The position numbers were made by a program, and so were the translations under genes. Below the pieces are notes generated by a model. It did no database searches. It was given only the letters and a program-made list of their open reading frames with translations, and was not told where the DNA came from. Shown here in pieces: positions 31,729 through 40,237 of a stretch of 64,000 nucleotides of DNA; position 1 is the first letter of the stretch, and every line of letters begins with the position of its first letter. This DNA comes from Yimella lutea. Its GTDB lineage: Bacteria; Actinomycetota; Actinomycetes; Actinomycetales; Dermatophilaceae. The stretch spans positions 434,001 to 498,000 of the forward strand of contig NZ_VFMO01000001.1 in assembly GCF_006715095.1 (NCBI RefSeq), given 5' to 3'.

Positions 31729-32949
31729 CTACTTGTCCCAGCCACCCCACCGCGACTCGAGGGTGACGCTGTCGTCCAGCAGCCGGCCGTCGACAACCGC
31801 CGCCGGTGCGTTGCCCGCACCGCGATTGATCATGCGGGTGTGCCGCACCCTCGCCACGATCTCATTGCCGATTCGGACGTCGAGCCCGCCGTCCGGGATG
31901 AGGCGAGGGAGCGGGGCGGACAGCGCGAGCGGTGCATACACATCGACCTGGTATCGGCAGCGCTGCAACACCTGGTTCGACGGTGCTCCGTGGTGCAGCC
32001 GGGGGTCGGGCGGAAGTTGGGTCGGCACCCGTGGATGATCGACGAACCAGAGCGCGACGTCGCCACCGGCCAGCCAACTCGAACACGACGCGGCCAGCGG
32101 GCCGATGTCGTGGTGTCCATGCACCCGGACGACGGTTGCCGGGTAGGGCCACATGAATCCTGATCCGCGAGCCATCGGGTCGGTGAGGACACGCGCGAGT
32201 TGAAGCGTTTCGCGGTCCTTGACGGCGGTGTGTTCGGTGCTTCGGTCGGCGAAGTCGGGTCCGTCGTGCCAGGCCACGGCGTCCGGGACGTGCCGCAGGT
32301 CGCAACCGCTCAGCCAACATCTGTTCGCGAGGTCCCAGTCTTCACCGCCGTAACCGACGAAACCGGGGTCGAATCCGCCGGCACGTCGGTAGGTTCGACG
32401 GGTCATTCCCAGGACGGCGGAAATGATGAAGCGGTAGGAGCGGTCGTCGGCGTGTCGCAGGTTATCGGTCGCACGATAACCCTCACGCAGCCAGGCTGGT
32501 TCGGTCAGTGGCGTCGGTGGGGCACCATCACCGCGCAACCAGGCATGCAACCGGGCCGGCTCCCACCCGGTGAGGTCGGCGTGGCGTCTGCGTCCCACGG
32601 CGACGACTCCGCAACGTTCATCGCCCTGACGGATGACGTCAGTCATCGTACGTAAGTAGTCGGGTTCGGGAACGGTGTCGCAATCCAGGAAGCAGATCAC
32701 CTCGGCATCCGTCGCCCGAGCAGCCAAGTCCCGTGCGGCCGATGCGCGAAATCCCAGATTCTCCTGGCGCACCGCACGTGTCGCGTACGGTCGGTCGCCC
32801 AGTACCGCACGAGCGGGCGAACCGTCGTCGGCCACGACCACCTCGAACGCATCGGGGCCGATGGACTGGAGTTCCAAGGCTGTCAGCAGCAGGTCGAGTT
32901 GGCTTTGCTGGTCGAAGAACGGGACGACGACAGCCGTCAGTGGTGCCAT
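31729..32949 (-). CDS. Family 2 glycosyltransferase
   Basis: The 406-residue protein starts with a GT-A fold: LTAVVVPFFDQQSQLDLLLT, VVADDGSP, then the DXD motif in CFLDCDTVP. The second half has GGFDPGFVGYGGEDWDLANR, the galactosyltransferase-type C-terminal motif with ED. It should transfer a sugar from a nucleotide donor, donor unknown. The C-terminal ~150 residues are not part of the GT-A core and carry a beta-rich extra domain. Its start overlaps the end of the upstream GT4-like gene by 13 bases, so the two probably act together in cell-surface polysaccharide or glycolipid synthesis. Confidence 0.88.
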   Translation of the reverse strand: MAPLTAVVVPFFDQQSQLDLLLTALELQSIGPDAFEVVVADDGSPARAVLGDRPYATRAVRQENLGFRASAARDLAARATDAEVICFLDCDTVPEPDYLRTMTDVIRQGDERCGVVAVGRRRHADLTGWEPARLHAWLRGDGAPPTPLTEPAWLREGYRATDNLRHADDRSYRFIISAVLGMTRRTYRRAGGFDPGFVGYGGEDWDLANRCWLSGCDLRHVPDAVAWHDGPDFADRSTEHTAVKDRETLQLARVLTDPMARGSGFMWPYPATVVRVHGHHDIGPLAASCSSWLAGGDVALWFVDHPRVPTQLPPDPRLHHGAPSNQVLQRCRYQVDVYAPLALSAPLPRLIPDGGLDVRIGNEIVARVRHTRMINRGAGNAPAAVVDGRLLDDSVTLESRWGGWDK

Positions 32950-34031
32950 GAGGCCAAGGCCTTCGCGTAGAGAGCGCCGACGTCGTCGAGCGACGGGCCG
33001 AGCGGGACGCCGGGTCTCAGCGTCGTCGACTCGGGGTGGTCGAGTGCGTGTCGGGCGGCGGCGGCGAGATCGTCGTAGATCGTCAGCACGTCGGGACAGC
33101 GGGCGTCGAGTTCCTCGACGTACCGCGAACGAGGAACCAGCGGTCGTCGACCGGCTGTAAGCCAGGAGTTGATGGAGCCGGACGCAGACAGGTGCTGATG
33201 CGGCGCGACCGGCACCGCAACCCGAGCTAGCACCTCCTGGAGCCGGTCGTCCGGGATGTAACCGGTGACCGTGAATCGTCGGTTGCGTCGGTGCGATTGG
33301 CGCTGTAGTTCCTCGACCAGATGACCATGGCCCGGCGATGGTCGTCCGAGGGCGATGAGTCCCACATCCGCGGGGAGTTCGCTGAGGGCACGAAGCGCCT
33401 GGGCATGGCCCTTGCGCGGATACAGGAAACCGAACACTGCAAGATCGCGGTGTGTGCCGCCGACCTCGGCGGGGCTGACATACCGGCGGGGACTCTCGAT
33501 CGGCAGGGGTATGACAGCCCGCGGAACTGCCCTCAGACTCCGGCGGTCGGTCAGCTTCAGCACCGCGTCCAGCAGAGTGGACTCATGATGTGAGCTGAGG
33601 GCGACCCCGCGGCTGACGGCCAGGATGTCGGCGTATGCCGACGCCCGTTGTCGGTGACGATCCGGGCCGTCCGAAGGCTGCGGCAAGTCGTGCAAGGTGA
33701 CACTCATCGACGTGGACCGGCCCAGCGCAATGAGCGTGGACGCTGTCTGCGCGGCAGTGTGACCGAACAGGCGATCGGTGACGTGCACATGGACGGAGGC
33801 GCGGGCGACCAGACCAACGAGGTCGGTGCCGATCCCGTCCGGCACCCGGATGACCGGTGCGCTTCGCAGCGACGGAGTCGTGCTCAACTCGCGGGCGAGC
33901 CGAGTGACCCCGTGCTCTTCGTGACCGACGATCAGGTGCGTCACCGAAGTCGCGCCGGCTCTCGAATAACACTCTTGCACGGTGAGGACCGGATGCAGAG
34001 TCGCGGGCCGGTCGATACTCCCGGGCCTCAT
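32937..34031 (-). CDS. GT4-type glycosyltransferase
   Basis: The ATG at 34031 gives 364 residues. The C-terminal half has the GT-B pattern: AVFGFLYPRKGHAQALRALS, an alpha/beta region, and SASGSINSWLTAGRRPLVPR in place of the usual EX7E loop. The N-terminal half has HLIVGHEEHGVTRLARELST. Donor and acceptor cannot be inferred. The stop overlaps the GT2 gene start. A long continuous open frame of 675 codons reaches upstream to 34964, but it joins this gene to a frameshifted fragment of an unrelated gene, so I start at the first Met of the glycosyltransferase part. The start is therefore approximate. Confidence 0.75.
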   Translation of the reverse strand: MRPGSIDRPATLHPVLTVQECYSRAGATSVTHLIVGHEEHGVTRLARELSTTPSLRSAPVIRVPDGIGTDLVGLVARASVHVHVTDRLFGHTAAQTASTLIALGRSTSMSVTLHDLPQPSDGPDRHRQRASAYADILAVSRGVALSSHHESTLLDAVLKLTDRRSLRAVPRAVIPLPIESPRRYVSPAEVGGTHRDLAVFGFLYPRKGHAQALRALSELPADVGLIALGRPSPGHGHLVEELQRQSHRRNRRFTVTGYIPDDRLQEVLARVAVPVAPHQHLSASGSINSWLTAGRRPLVPRSRYVEELDARCPDVLTIYDDLAAAARHALDHPESTTLRPGVPLGPSLDDVGALYAKALASWHH

Positions 34032-34155
34032 CGGGCCAAGCCGCTCATCCACATCACGGGGTGACCATACGACGGGCTGCTGACACTCCGCGCCGAAGCA
34101 CCGCCCGCACGCCGATACCGGCTCCGCGTTCTTGACGTTCGAACGCAGTGCGCCA

Positions 34156-35104
34156 CTAGCTGGTCGGACGGCTCGACTTGGCGAAGCGGGCAGCCTCGAC
34201 CTTGTCCGGGAGCAACCTGTTGGGCAGCGCGCTGCGCACGGTCTTGCCATCGCCTCCAGACGCGGACGTCGCTTGTGTGCTGCGCGCGGGTCGCGGATGA
34301 ACTCGTCGACGTACGCTTCCTTGTTGGTGCCGGCAGCAAGCTTCCGCATCGTGGCGAGCCGGCGTGCGGCTCGGCGGTAGTGCTCGGCACCCGCCGCCAC
34401 GAGTTCGCCTTGGACGAGGCGCCGATGCACCGAGAGCACGGCGAGCGGGTCGAGTTTCGCGTAGGCCTTGATGAGTTCGTCCCAGACGTCACCGTCGGTC
34501 AGTCCGGGTTCATGAGCAGTGCGCCACGCCGTCTGCGCGTCCTCGAGCGTGAGCAACACGAATAGCACGGCGTCCCGGGGTCGCGAAGAAAGAAGGAACG
34601 ACACCTCGTCCGCATGCTCCTGCCACGCTTGGCCGGCGTCCAGGTGAAGCGCTGCGGCGGTGCTCGACGAAGGCCACCGGCGAAACATCGTCAAGCGGGC
34701 CGGCAGCAGTTCCTGCGGACGGTGCTCAGCAAGCAACCTGCACCAGTAATTCCCCGCCTTCTGGTTCTGCTGCCCGCAGTCGAACTCGTTTGCACGCCAG
34801 GCCCATTCGATGGCCAGGTCCATCCGGCCGATCTCGTCGAACGCCTGCGCGACGTCTTCATACCAGGCCGCCACCTTGCCGTCGCGCAGGTGGGTGCGCA
34901 CGATGGCTTCGACGTCTTGGTCGAGCACCGCCAAGCGTTGCTCGTTCCGCTCGCTCCAAACCACTCATGCCGGTGCTCGGTGTCGAAGACGCTGGTCGGA
35001 CGCTTGCCGAGCCTGCTGCGCACGCCGTCGAGACGCTCGCGGTACAGGGCCAACCCGCGGTCGTCGAGAGCGGGTGCGTAGGCGACCCGGGTCGAGTTCG
35101 AAGT
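34156..35104 (-). pseudogene. DUF6880/SWIM-associated protein fragment, 5' truncated, two frameshifts
   Basis: The readable stretches are helical-repeat protein: YRERLDGVRSRLGKRPTSVF, then LDQDVEAIVRTHLRDGKVAA, IEWAWRANEFDCGQQNQKAG and HYRRAARRLATMRKLAAGTN. They resemble the C-terminal region of DUF6880 or SWIM zinc-finger-associated proteins. Restoring one T in AAA (34958-34960, plus strand) and one G in CC (34247-34248, plus strand) gives a continuous frame ending LPNRLLPDKVEAARFAKSSR at the stop at 34156. The 5' half is absent: the similarity ends about 35105, where an hsdR fragment in the opposite direction starts. Confidence 0.7.
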
Positions 35105-35107
35105 AGT

Positions 35108-35377
35108 CGACGGCGTTGTCGCCGAGAAGGAGTCGATCGTCCACCACGTCGTCTTCGAGATCGAACTGATCAAGCAGGTCGAGATCAACGTCGACTACAT
35201 CCTGATGCTCGTCAGAAGTACCGAGACCAGCACGGCGATGGGGACGATAAGGAGATCCGCGCCGAGATCAGCCGCGCGGTCGACGCCAGCCCGAGCCTGC
35301 GCAACAAGCGCGACCTCATCGAAGACTTCGTGGACCAGGTTTCGCCGAAGAACGATCTCGATAACGAGTGGCTATAG
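35108..35377 (+). pseudogene. hsdR: hsdR 3'-end remnant (type I restriction subunit R)
   Basis: The plus strand reads SIVHHVVFEIELIKQVEINV, then after one lost base near 35210 reads KYRDQHGDGDDKEIRAEISR and PSLRNKRDLIEDFVDQVSPK. This is the C-terminal helical part of HsdR, the translocase/endonuclease subunit of type I restriction systems. Only about 90 codons remain, ending EWL and a stop just before an ISL3-type terminal repeat. No hsdM or hsdS is present. Confidence 0.75.
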
Positions 35378-35384
35378 TTTATTG

Positions 35385-35560
35385 GGCTCATCGCATTTGA
35401 GGGTGTAGGTGTGGTCTGAATCCTCCTGCTTCGAGCAGGCTCCTGGCGATGTAGTTCGTGAGGTTGCGGAAGCCCAGAGCCGAGCCGCGAGCTGAGCGGC
35501 CCGCAGGATCCCGTGGGAGCGGCGCGACGTGGCGCCGGCCGTCGAGTTGAGCCCGTTATT
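35385..35560 (-). mobile_element. ISL3-family element end: terminal inverted repeat and transposase 3' remnant
   Basis: A 24-base end at 35385-35408 starts GGCTCATCGCA and ends GAGGGTGTAG, closely matching the ends of the complete ISL3 element at 38166-39589. Adjacent on the minus strand is LGFRNLTNYIARSLLEAGGF, the C-terminal sequence of an ISL3 transposase. The remainder to about 35560 keeps only scattered similarity (NAINNGL). It is the relic of another, divergent ISL3 copy. Confidence 0.78.
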
Positions 35561-35706
35561 GATCGCATTGAGGGCTCCGACGGGTTGCCGTGAGGCCGCT
35601 CCCGCAACGGGTTCACCGTGACCGCGTTCCAAGCAGCCTGTGGGCGTACGCGTTGGCTGCGCTGACGGCGGCGGCGGCCTGGTTGCCGATGTCGGTCGCG
35701 TCGTTA

Positions 35707-36423
35707 ATGTCAGACCGCCTCACTGCATGGATCGCCGCCGACGTCGTCGCCTTCACGCTGCGCGACGGGGAGCTCCACGTCGCCCTCGTCCGACGCAAGA
35801 CAAAGTCAGCCCGGGTACGTGGTCGCTGCCGGGAGGTTTCCTTTTCGATGGCGAATCAGCAGAGGAAGCCGCATACCGCGAACTCGAGGAGGAAGTCGGA
35901 CTCAAGCGGCGCGACGTCCGACTCGAGCAACTCGCCACCTACTCCGTGCCGATGCGCGACACCGAGCACTCGATGCGGATCATCGCGATCGCGCACCTGG
36001 CACTCTTGGCCGACCTACCGGAAACGATCGCCGGCACCGACGCAGACGCAGCGGAGTCGGTGCCGGTGGAAGAAGCCCTCGGTCGTCGGCTGGCGTTCGA
36101 CCACAAGAACATCTTGCGAGATGGATTAGAGCGTGCCCGCGGGAAGCTCGAATACACAACGTTGGCAACGTCGTTCCTGCCGAGTGAGTTCACGATGAGT
36201 AAACTGCGTGGCGTGTACGAAGCGGTGTGGGGGGACGCCTCTTGACCCTGCGAACTTCCATCGGAAGGTGCTCGGCACGGATGGGTTCGTCGAGGAGACA
36301 GGCAGGCAACGCGGTGGACGTGGACGGCCGGCCACCACATATCGGGTGGGCCGTTCTGCCCGGCTGAAACCCCGCTCATTCGCTACTGAGGGCTCGTTGT
36401 ACCAATCGCATGGGAAGCTGTGA
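35707..36423 (+). pseudogene. NUDIX-domain NrtR-like regulator with two frameshifts
   Basis: Starting at ATG 35707 the sequence reads MSDRLTAWIAADVVAF, then needs one G added to GGG at 35813-35815 to give the Nudix box region TWSLPGGFLFDGESAEEAAY and RELEEEVGL. After SKLRGVYEAVWG one G must be removed from a run of six at 36229-36234 to continue LDPANFHRKVLGTDGFVEET and GRGRPATTYRVGR. The whole is about 238 residues: a Nudix domain followed by a winged helix, as in NrtR, which senses ADP-ribose and represses NAD metabolism genes. Both changes are in G runs, so the gene may be intact in the strain. No NAD-biosynthetic target gene is adjacent. Confidence 0.75.
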
Positions 36424-36452
36424 GGACGCCGCACTCGCACACTTGGAGCATC

Positions 36453-37796
36453 ATGAACAGGGAGCCGAACCGTTACTTGGGGCTGTACGACAAGCCACTT
36501 GCACGTGACTGGGTCTGGTGGCTCACCGTGGCTTGCATTCCGCTCTGGGTGCTCGTCATCATGACGCCCACCGAAGGGTCAGCCGAGCAAACCGTCGGAA
36601 GCATCATTTTCGGGTTCTTCTTCACCCCTGTGCTCTTCGGACTACCGGTAGCCGTCGTGCGCAAGATTTCCCGTTCTCGTAGGGCGAAGCGTCGTTCGGC
36701 TTCCTATCTTGGCGACGTGGCTGCCGAAATCCCGGGGCCACGGGTCGTGCCGCGACAAACGGCAGGGGGTGAAGCCAGCGCGCCTTCACCAGATCAGCCC
36801 GACGCGGCGCAAGCGCGATACGGATATGCTCCGCTGAATCGCAGCATTGACGAGCCCTCGTTCAAGAGTTGGACGCTTGCCCCTAGCGTCTCTGATCTGT
36901 TGCCTGCTTCCGTCACACCGATCGGTTCTTCGCGCGAAATTTCCGACGGCTGGAACCGTCGGTCGGAAAGTCTTCCGTTCCCGATCGCAAGGGCGGCGCG
37001 TCATCTCGGTTCGACGGCGAGCCCACTCGAGCAGTACTCCCGGCTACTGGATTGCGCCGAGACAACAACCACCGTCACCGGCATCATCGCTGCGGTCTGG
37101 CTCAATGACGAATCACTCGCACCGAAGGACATTAAGGATCTGCTCGGGCGCTATCGGAGAACGGGGGTGACCTTCGGGGTTTGGTTGCCGCTCATCGACA
37201 GGTTCGTCGACATGGCGGCCTCGTCAACTGATCCCTTCGCGAGGAGATTCTCCTCGGCCTTGCGTGACGGATCCTTCACCGCTCATGCGCGGAGCATCCT
37301 TGAGGAGCGGAACAGGAGTGCGCATGGCGGGCAGCCTCGGAACAAGGGAGATGCGGCACTTCGGCTGGCAGAGCTGGAACCTCACCTCGCAGGGTTGATG
37401 GACTCATTGGGGCCGCTGGCGACCGCCGACCTTCTGTTGATCGAGAGTTCCCAGTACTCGCGTCGCACGGGACACTTCGTGGTTCGCGCGGGTCGGATGA
37501 TGGGCGACCATCCGGATTTTCGACCCGTTGAACTGGAGGTCGACGCGCCACTGGCAGCTGAGACGATCTACCTTGCGACAGGTTCACGGTTCGTCGACCT
37601 GACACCGTTCCTCGTTTACCGATTCTGTCCGACATGCCGTCAGCCTGAAGTTCTCTACGCGGACCGGACTTTCGAAGCTAGTCGCGAGGTATCTCTGCGT
37701 GCCTTTGCCAGCGGGCATCAGACCAGGGATGAACTGCTGTTCGAGGATTTCGACCTACTGGTGAACGGGCCGTCACGTGCCGCGGAGCAGGGTTGA
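36453..37796 (+). CDS. Membrane-anchored protein with HEPN-like RX4H motif
   Basis: The ATG at 36453 follows GGAG by a short spacing; a GTG at 36420 is possible. The 447-residue protein has two N-terminal transmembrane helices (WVWWLTVACIPLWVLVIMTP and SIIFGFFFTPVLFGLPVAVV), a linker (~70-150), and a cytoplasmic domain. That domain contains SILEERNRSAHGGQPRNKGD: RNRSAH fits the RNxxxH pattern of HEPN nucleases, though sensor proteins share this fold without RNase activity. A Cys pair follows (RFCPTCRQPEVLY). No operon partner is certain. The position inside a region of IS and restriction remnants fits an abortive-infection-like role, but this is inference. Confidence 0.6.
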   Translation: MNREPNRYLGLYDKPLARDWVWWLTVACIPLWVLVIMTPTEGSAEQTVGSIIFGFFFTPVLFGLPVAVVRKISRSRRAKRRSASYLGDVAAEIPGPRVVPRQTAGGEASAPSPDQPDAAQARYGYAPLNRSIDEPSFKSWTLAPSVSDLLPASVTPIGSSREISDGWNRRSESLPFPIARAARHLGSTASPLEQYSRLLDCAETTTTVTGIIAAVWLNDESLAPKDIKDLLGRYRRTGVTFGVWLPLIDRFVDMAASSTDPFARRFSSALRDGSFTAHARSILEERNRSAHGGQPRNKGDAALRLAELEPHLAGLMDSLGPLATADLLLIESSQYSRRTGHFVVRAGRMMGDHPDFRPVELEVDAPLAAETIYLATGSRFVDLTPFLVYRFCPTCRQPEVLYADRTFEASREVSLRAFASGHQTRDELLFEDFDLLVNGPSRAAEQG

Positions 37797-37935
37797 GAAG
37801 TCGGAAGCGGTGCACCCCCGGAGATGAAGTCGACATCTGAGGTCCCCCCGGGGACCTCTTACCGGGCACCAGCCGTGTTGTTCAGAACTTCGAATCATTG
37901 CCGGACAGTCATCGCCAGGTTCGAGTACAGCATCG

Positions 37936-38165
37936 TCACTGCTCCTGGTCTCGCCGATCTAGGCGCCAGGCCCGTGCCCCAAGAGCGTGTGAACCACTCC
38001 TTCGGCAAAACGGGTTCTTTCCTCCCCGTGAACGCAGATAGCGCGTGAGCGACTCGGCGTCCAGCTCCGCGATGTCTACGGGCTGAACCTTACCGTTCTT
38101 CAGAGCCAGTGCCCTCAGGCCCGTGAGGTCGCCGTGGTCCTCGCGGTCGGGGTCTGTCGTATAGT
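37936..38165 (-). pseudogene. 3' fragment of a small gene split by the ISL3 insertion
   Basis: The minus strand reads TTDPDREDHGDLTGLRALAL and KVQPVDIAELDAESLTRYLR to a stop at 37936, with no start on this side. Its first codons (TAT ACG) lie in the 8-bp target duplication. Joined to the fragment 39590-39622 it gives an 84-residue ORF in one frame. The protein is unrecognised. Between it and the HEPN-like gene (37797-37935) I see only a GGTCCCCCCGGGGACC palindrome at about 37843. Confidence 0.75.
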
Positions 38166-39597
38166 GGCTCATCACAGATGAGGGTGTAGGAGTTCCTGGC
38201 GCGTCGGTCCGGGGGTGAGGGTCGAGGTCTCCCGATGATGAGAGTTCTGACGCAACTCATCTGGAAGACCTCGACGTGCACAACGCTACCTTCACGACGC
38301 CTGACCTGACTACGTTCTGCCGCCTGGATGAGCTTGGTCTCCTCGCGACGGGTCAACGTCTTGAACCAGGCCGGGCGGTGCTGACGTGCCGGGTCGTTGA
38401 GGATGACCGGTGGTGTCACCGGTGCGGCTGCGAAGGGACCCCGCGGGGCAGCGTGGTCCGCCGGTTGGCCCACGAACCGTTCGGGTGGCGACCAACGACA
38501 CTGCTGGTCACGGTACGGCGGTACCGGTGCACCGAGTGTGGGCATGTGTGGCGCCAAGACACCAGCCTCGCGGCCGAACCGCGAGCCACCTTGTCGCGGC
38601 GTGCGATGGCGTGGGCACTTGCCGCGATCGTGTGTCAGCACCTGACCGTCGCCCGGGTCGCTGAAGGACTCGGCGTTGCCTGGAACACCGCGAATGACGC
38701 GGTCCTCGCCGAGGGGTACCGGGTGTTGATCAACGACCCGGCCCGGTTCGAAGGTGTCACCGCGATCGGGGTCGATGAACACGTCTGGCGCCACACTCGG
38801 CACGGCGACAAGTACGTCACGGTGATCATCGATCTGACCCCGATCCAGGACGGCACCGGGCCAGCACGGTTGTTAGACATGGTTCCCGGCCGATCCAAGG
38901 CCGTGTTCAAGACTTGGCTCGCCGACCGTGACCCAGCGTGGCGTGAGACGGTGCAGGTCGTCGCGATGGATGGGTTCACCGGCTTCAAAACTGCTGCTAC
39001 CGAAGAACTCCCGGACGCGACCACGGTGATGGACCCGTTTCATGTCGTCCGGTTAGCCGGTGACGCCCTGGACAAGTGCCGGCGCCGGGTCCAGCACGAG
39101 CTGCACGGCCACCGGGGTCGGGCCGGTGACCCTTTGTACCGTGCGCGGCGCACGCTGCATACCGGAGCGGACCTGCTCACCGACCGGCAGCAGGACCGCC
39201 TCACCGCGTTGTTCGCGGTCGAGGAGCATGTGGAAGTTGAGTGCACCTGGGGCATCTACCAGCGGATGATCGCGGCCTACCGGCACCGCGACCGTGCCAC
39301 CGGCAAGAAGCTCATGACCGCCCTCATCGATTCGATCAGTACCGGTGTGCCCAAGGCCTTGACCGAGATCACCACCCTTGGCCGCACCCTGACCAAGCGG
39401 TCCGCCGACGTGCTGGCCTACTTCGACCGGCCTGGCACCAGCAACGGACCAACGGAGGCGATCAACGGTCGCCTCGAGCACCTACGCGGGTCGGCCCTCG
39501 GCTTCCGCAACCTCGCCCACTACATCGCCCGATCCCTCCTCGAAACCGGCGGCTTCAGACCTCAGCTACACCCTGGTTTGTGATGAGCCCGTATAGT
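38158..39597. mobile_element. Complete ISL3-family insertion sequence with 8-bp target duplication
   Basis: The element spans 38166-39589 (1424 bp). Its 24-bp imperfect ends, GGCTCATCACA to AGGGTGTAG, are at 38166-38189 and, inverted, at 39566-39589. The direct repeat CGTATAGT flanks it at 38158-38165 and 39590-39597. An 8-bp duplication is the ISL3-family norm. It carries one transposase gene. Confidence 0.97.
38276..39583 (+). CDS. tnp: ISL3-family transposase
   Basis: The 435-residue protein starts at GTG 38276 and ends inside the right terminal repeat. The N-terminal zinc ribbon/HTH region has CHRCGCEG and YRCTECGHVW. The DDE catalytic core has GVDEHVWRH for the first Asp, VAMDGFTGFK for the second and RPGTSNGPTEAINGRLEHLR for the Glu. 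It also has the family's helical insertion between the second and third catalytic residues. The gene looks intact, so the element may be active. Its clean target duplication argues for a recent insertion. Confidence 0.96.
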   Translation: MHNATFTTPDLTTFCRLDELGLLATGQRLEPGRAVLTCRVVEDDRWCHRCGCEGTPRGSVVRRLAHEPFGWRPTTLLVTVRRYRCTECGHVWRQDTSLAAEPRATLSRRAMAWALAAIVCQHLTVARVAEGLGVAWNTANDAVLAEGYRVLINDPARFEGVTAIGVDEHVWRHTRHGDKYVTVIIDLTPIQDGTGPARLLDMVPGRSKAVFKTWLADRDPAWRETVQVVAMDGFTGFKTAATEELPDATTVMDPFHVVRLAGDALDKCRRRVQHELHGHRGRAGDPLYRARRTLHTGADLLTDRQQDRLTALFAVEEHVEVECTWGIYQRMIAAYRHRDRATGKKLMTALIDSISTGVPKALTEITTLGRTLTKRSADVLAYFDRPGTSNGPTEAINGRLEHLRGSALGFRNLAHYIARSLLETGGFRPQLHPGL

Positions 39598-39622
39598 CGG
39601 TTCCCTGCCCTCTGTTGAGCAT
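39590..39622 (-). pseudogene. 5' fragment of the small gene split by the ISL3 insertion
   Basis: An ATG at 39622, preceded by GGAGG at six bases, encodes eleven codons (MLNRGQGTDYT) up to the target duplication. Removing the element and one duplication joins it in frame to 38157 and gives an intact 84-codon gene. The strong ribosome site supports a real gene before the insertion. Confidence 0.72.
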
Positions 39623-39766
39623 CGTGCCTCCGGATTGTTCGGTGTCACCATGCCGATGCCGATGTCCGGCGGCTTCGACTATGCCGCGAAGTCCACATTC
39701 ATGTGCGCGTTTCGCGGGAATCACCCGGCGGGCAGCCCGTGGGAGCGGGCAGCTCCGAGGCGTGAG

Positions 39767-40237
39767 TCAGTCGAGGCCGTGTTGACCCGTCGCAAGGAGC
39801 TGCGTTCGAGCATGCTCGTACTTCGTACGGAGGCGTCGTGCAAGGTCAGGATCACGCCGCGCCCGTTCGTCATTCGACTCGAGGTTGCGTTCGTTGTCCG
39901 CAGCAAGCTTCACCAGTCGACCGAGTGGGTCTGCCGCGGCTCGTGCGATCAAGGCGTCGTACGGCTCACCCTCGCGCTTGCTGACCGAGACCACTGCAGC
40001 GACAACGGTTTCAGGAACACCCAATTCGCGTAGCTGATCGACGGTGACCGAGGTGTCCTCCAGGACGTCGTGCAGCCATGCGGCGATCTCGGCCTCCGGA
40101 CCCACGTCAGCAAGCTTGGCGGCGATGGGCGCGAGGTGTTCCTCGCAATAGTCGCGACCCAACTTGTCCGTCTGACCTGCGTGCGCAGCCCGAGCGAATG
40201 CGGCGACGTCCTCGACCGTGATCACTTGTTCTCCCAT
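39767..40237 (-). CDS. HD-domain hydrolase of the MESH1/SpoT-like (ppGpp hydrolase) type
   Basis: The ATG at 40237 gives 156 residues. The layout matches small alarmone hydrolases: FARAAHAGQTDKLGRDYCEE at the N-terminus with the first metal His, AAWLHDVLEDTSVTV with the HD pair and ED motif, and VKLAADNERN near the end, like the KLADR motif. Such enzymes remove the 3'-pyrophosphate from (p)ppGpp or act on NADPH. No synthetase domain is attached. The start overlaps the upstream membrane pseudogene by 16 bases, so the two were probably cotranscribed. Metal residues appear intact; substrate specificity is not proven. Confidence 0.8.
   Translation of the reverse strand: MGEQVITVEDVAAFARAAHAGQTDKLGRDYCEEHLAPIAAKLADVGPEAEIAAWLHDVLEDTSVTVDQLRELGVPETVVAAVVSVSKREGEPYDALIARAAADPLGRLVKLAADNERNLESNDERARRDPDLARRLRTKYEHARTQLLATGQHGLD

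Noticed and set aside
32937..34964. A 675-codon protein fusing a DUF6880-like part with a glycosyltransferase
   Set aside because: The DUF6880-like part is frameshifted near 34247 and the linking codons are low-complexity. The two halves are in frame by chance.
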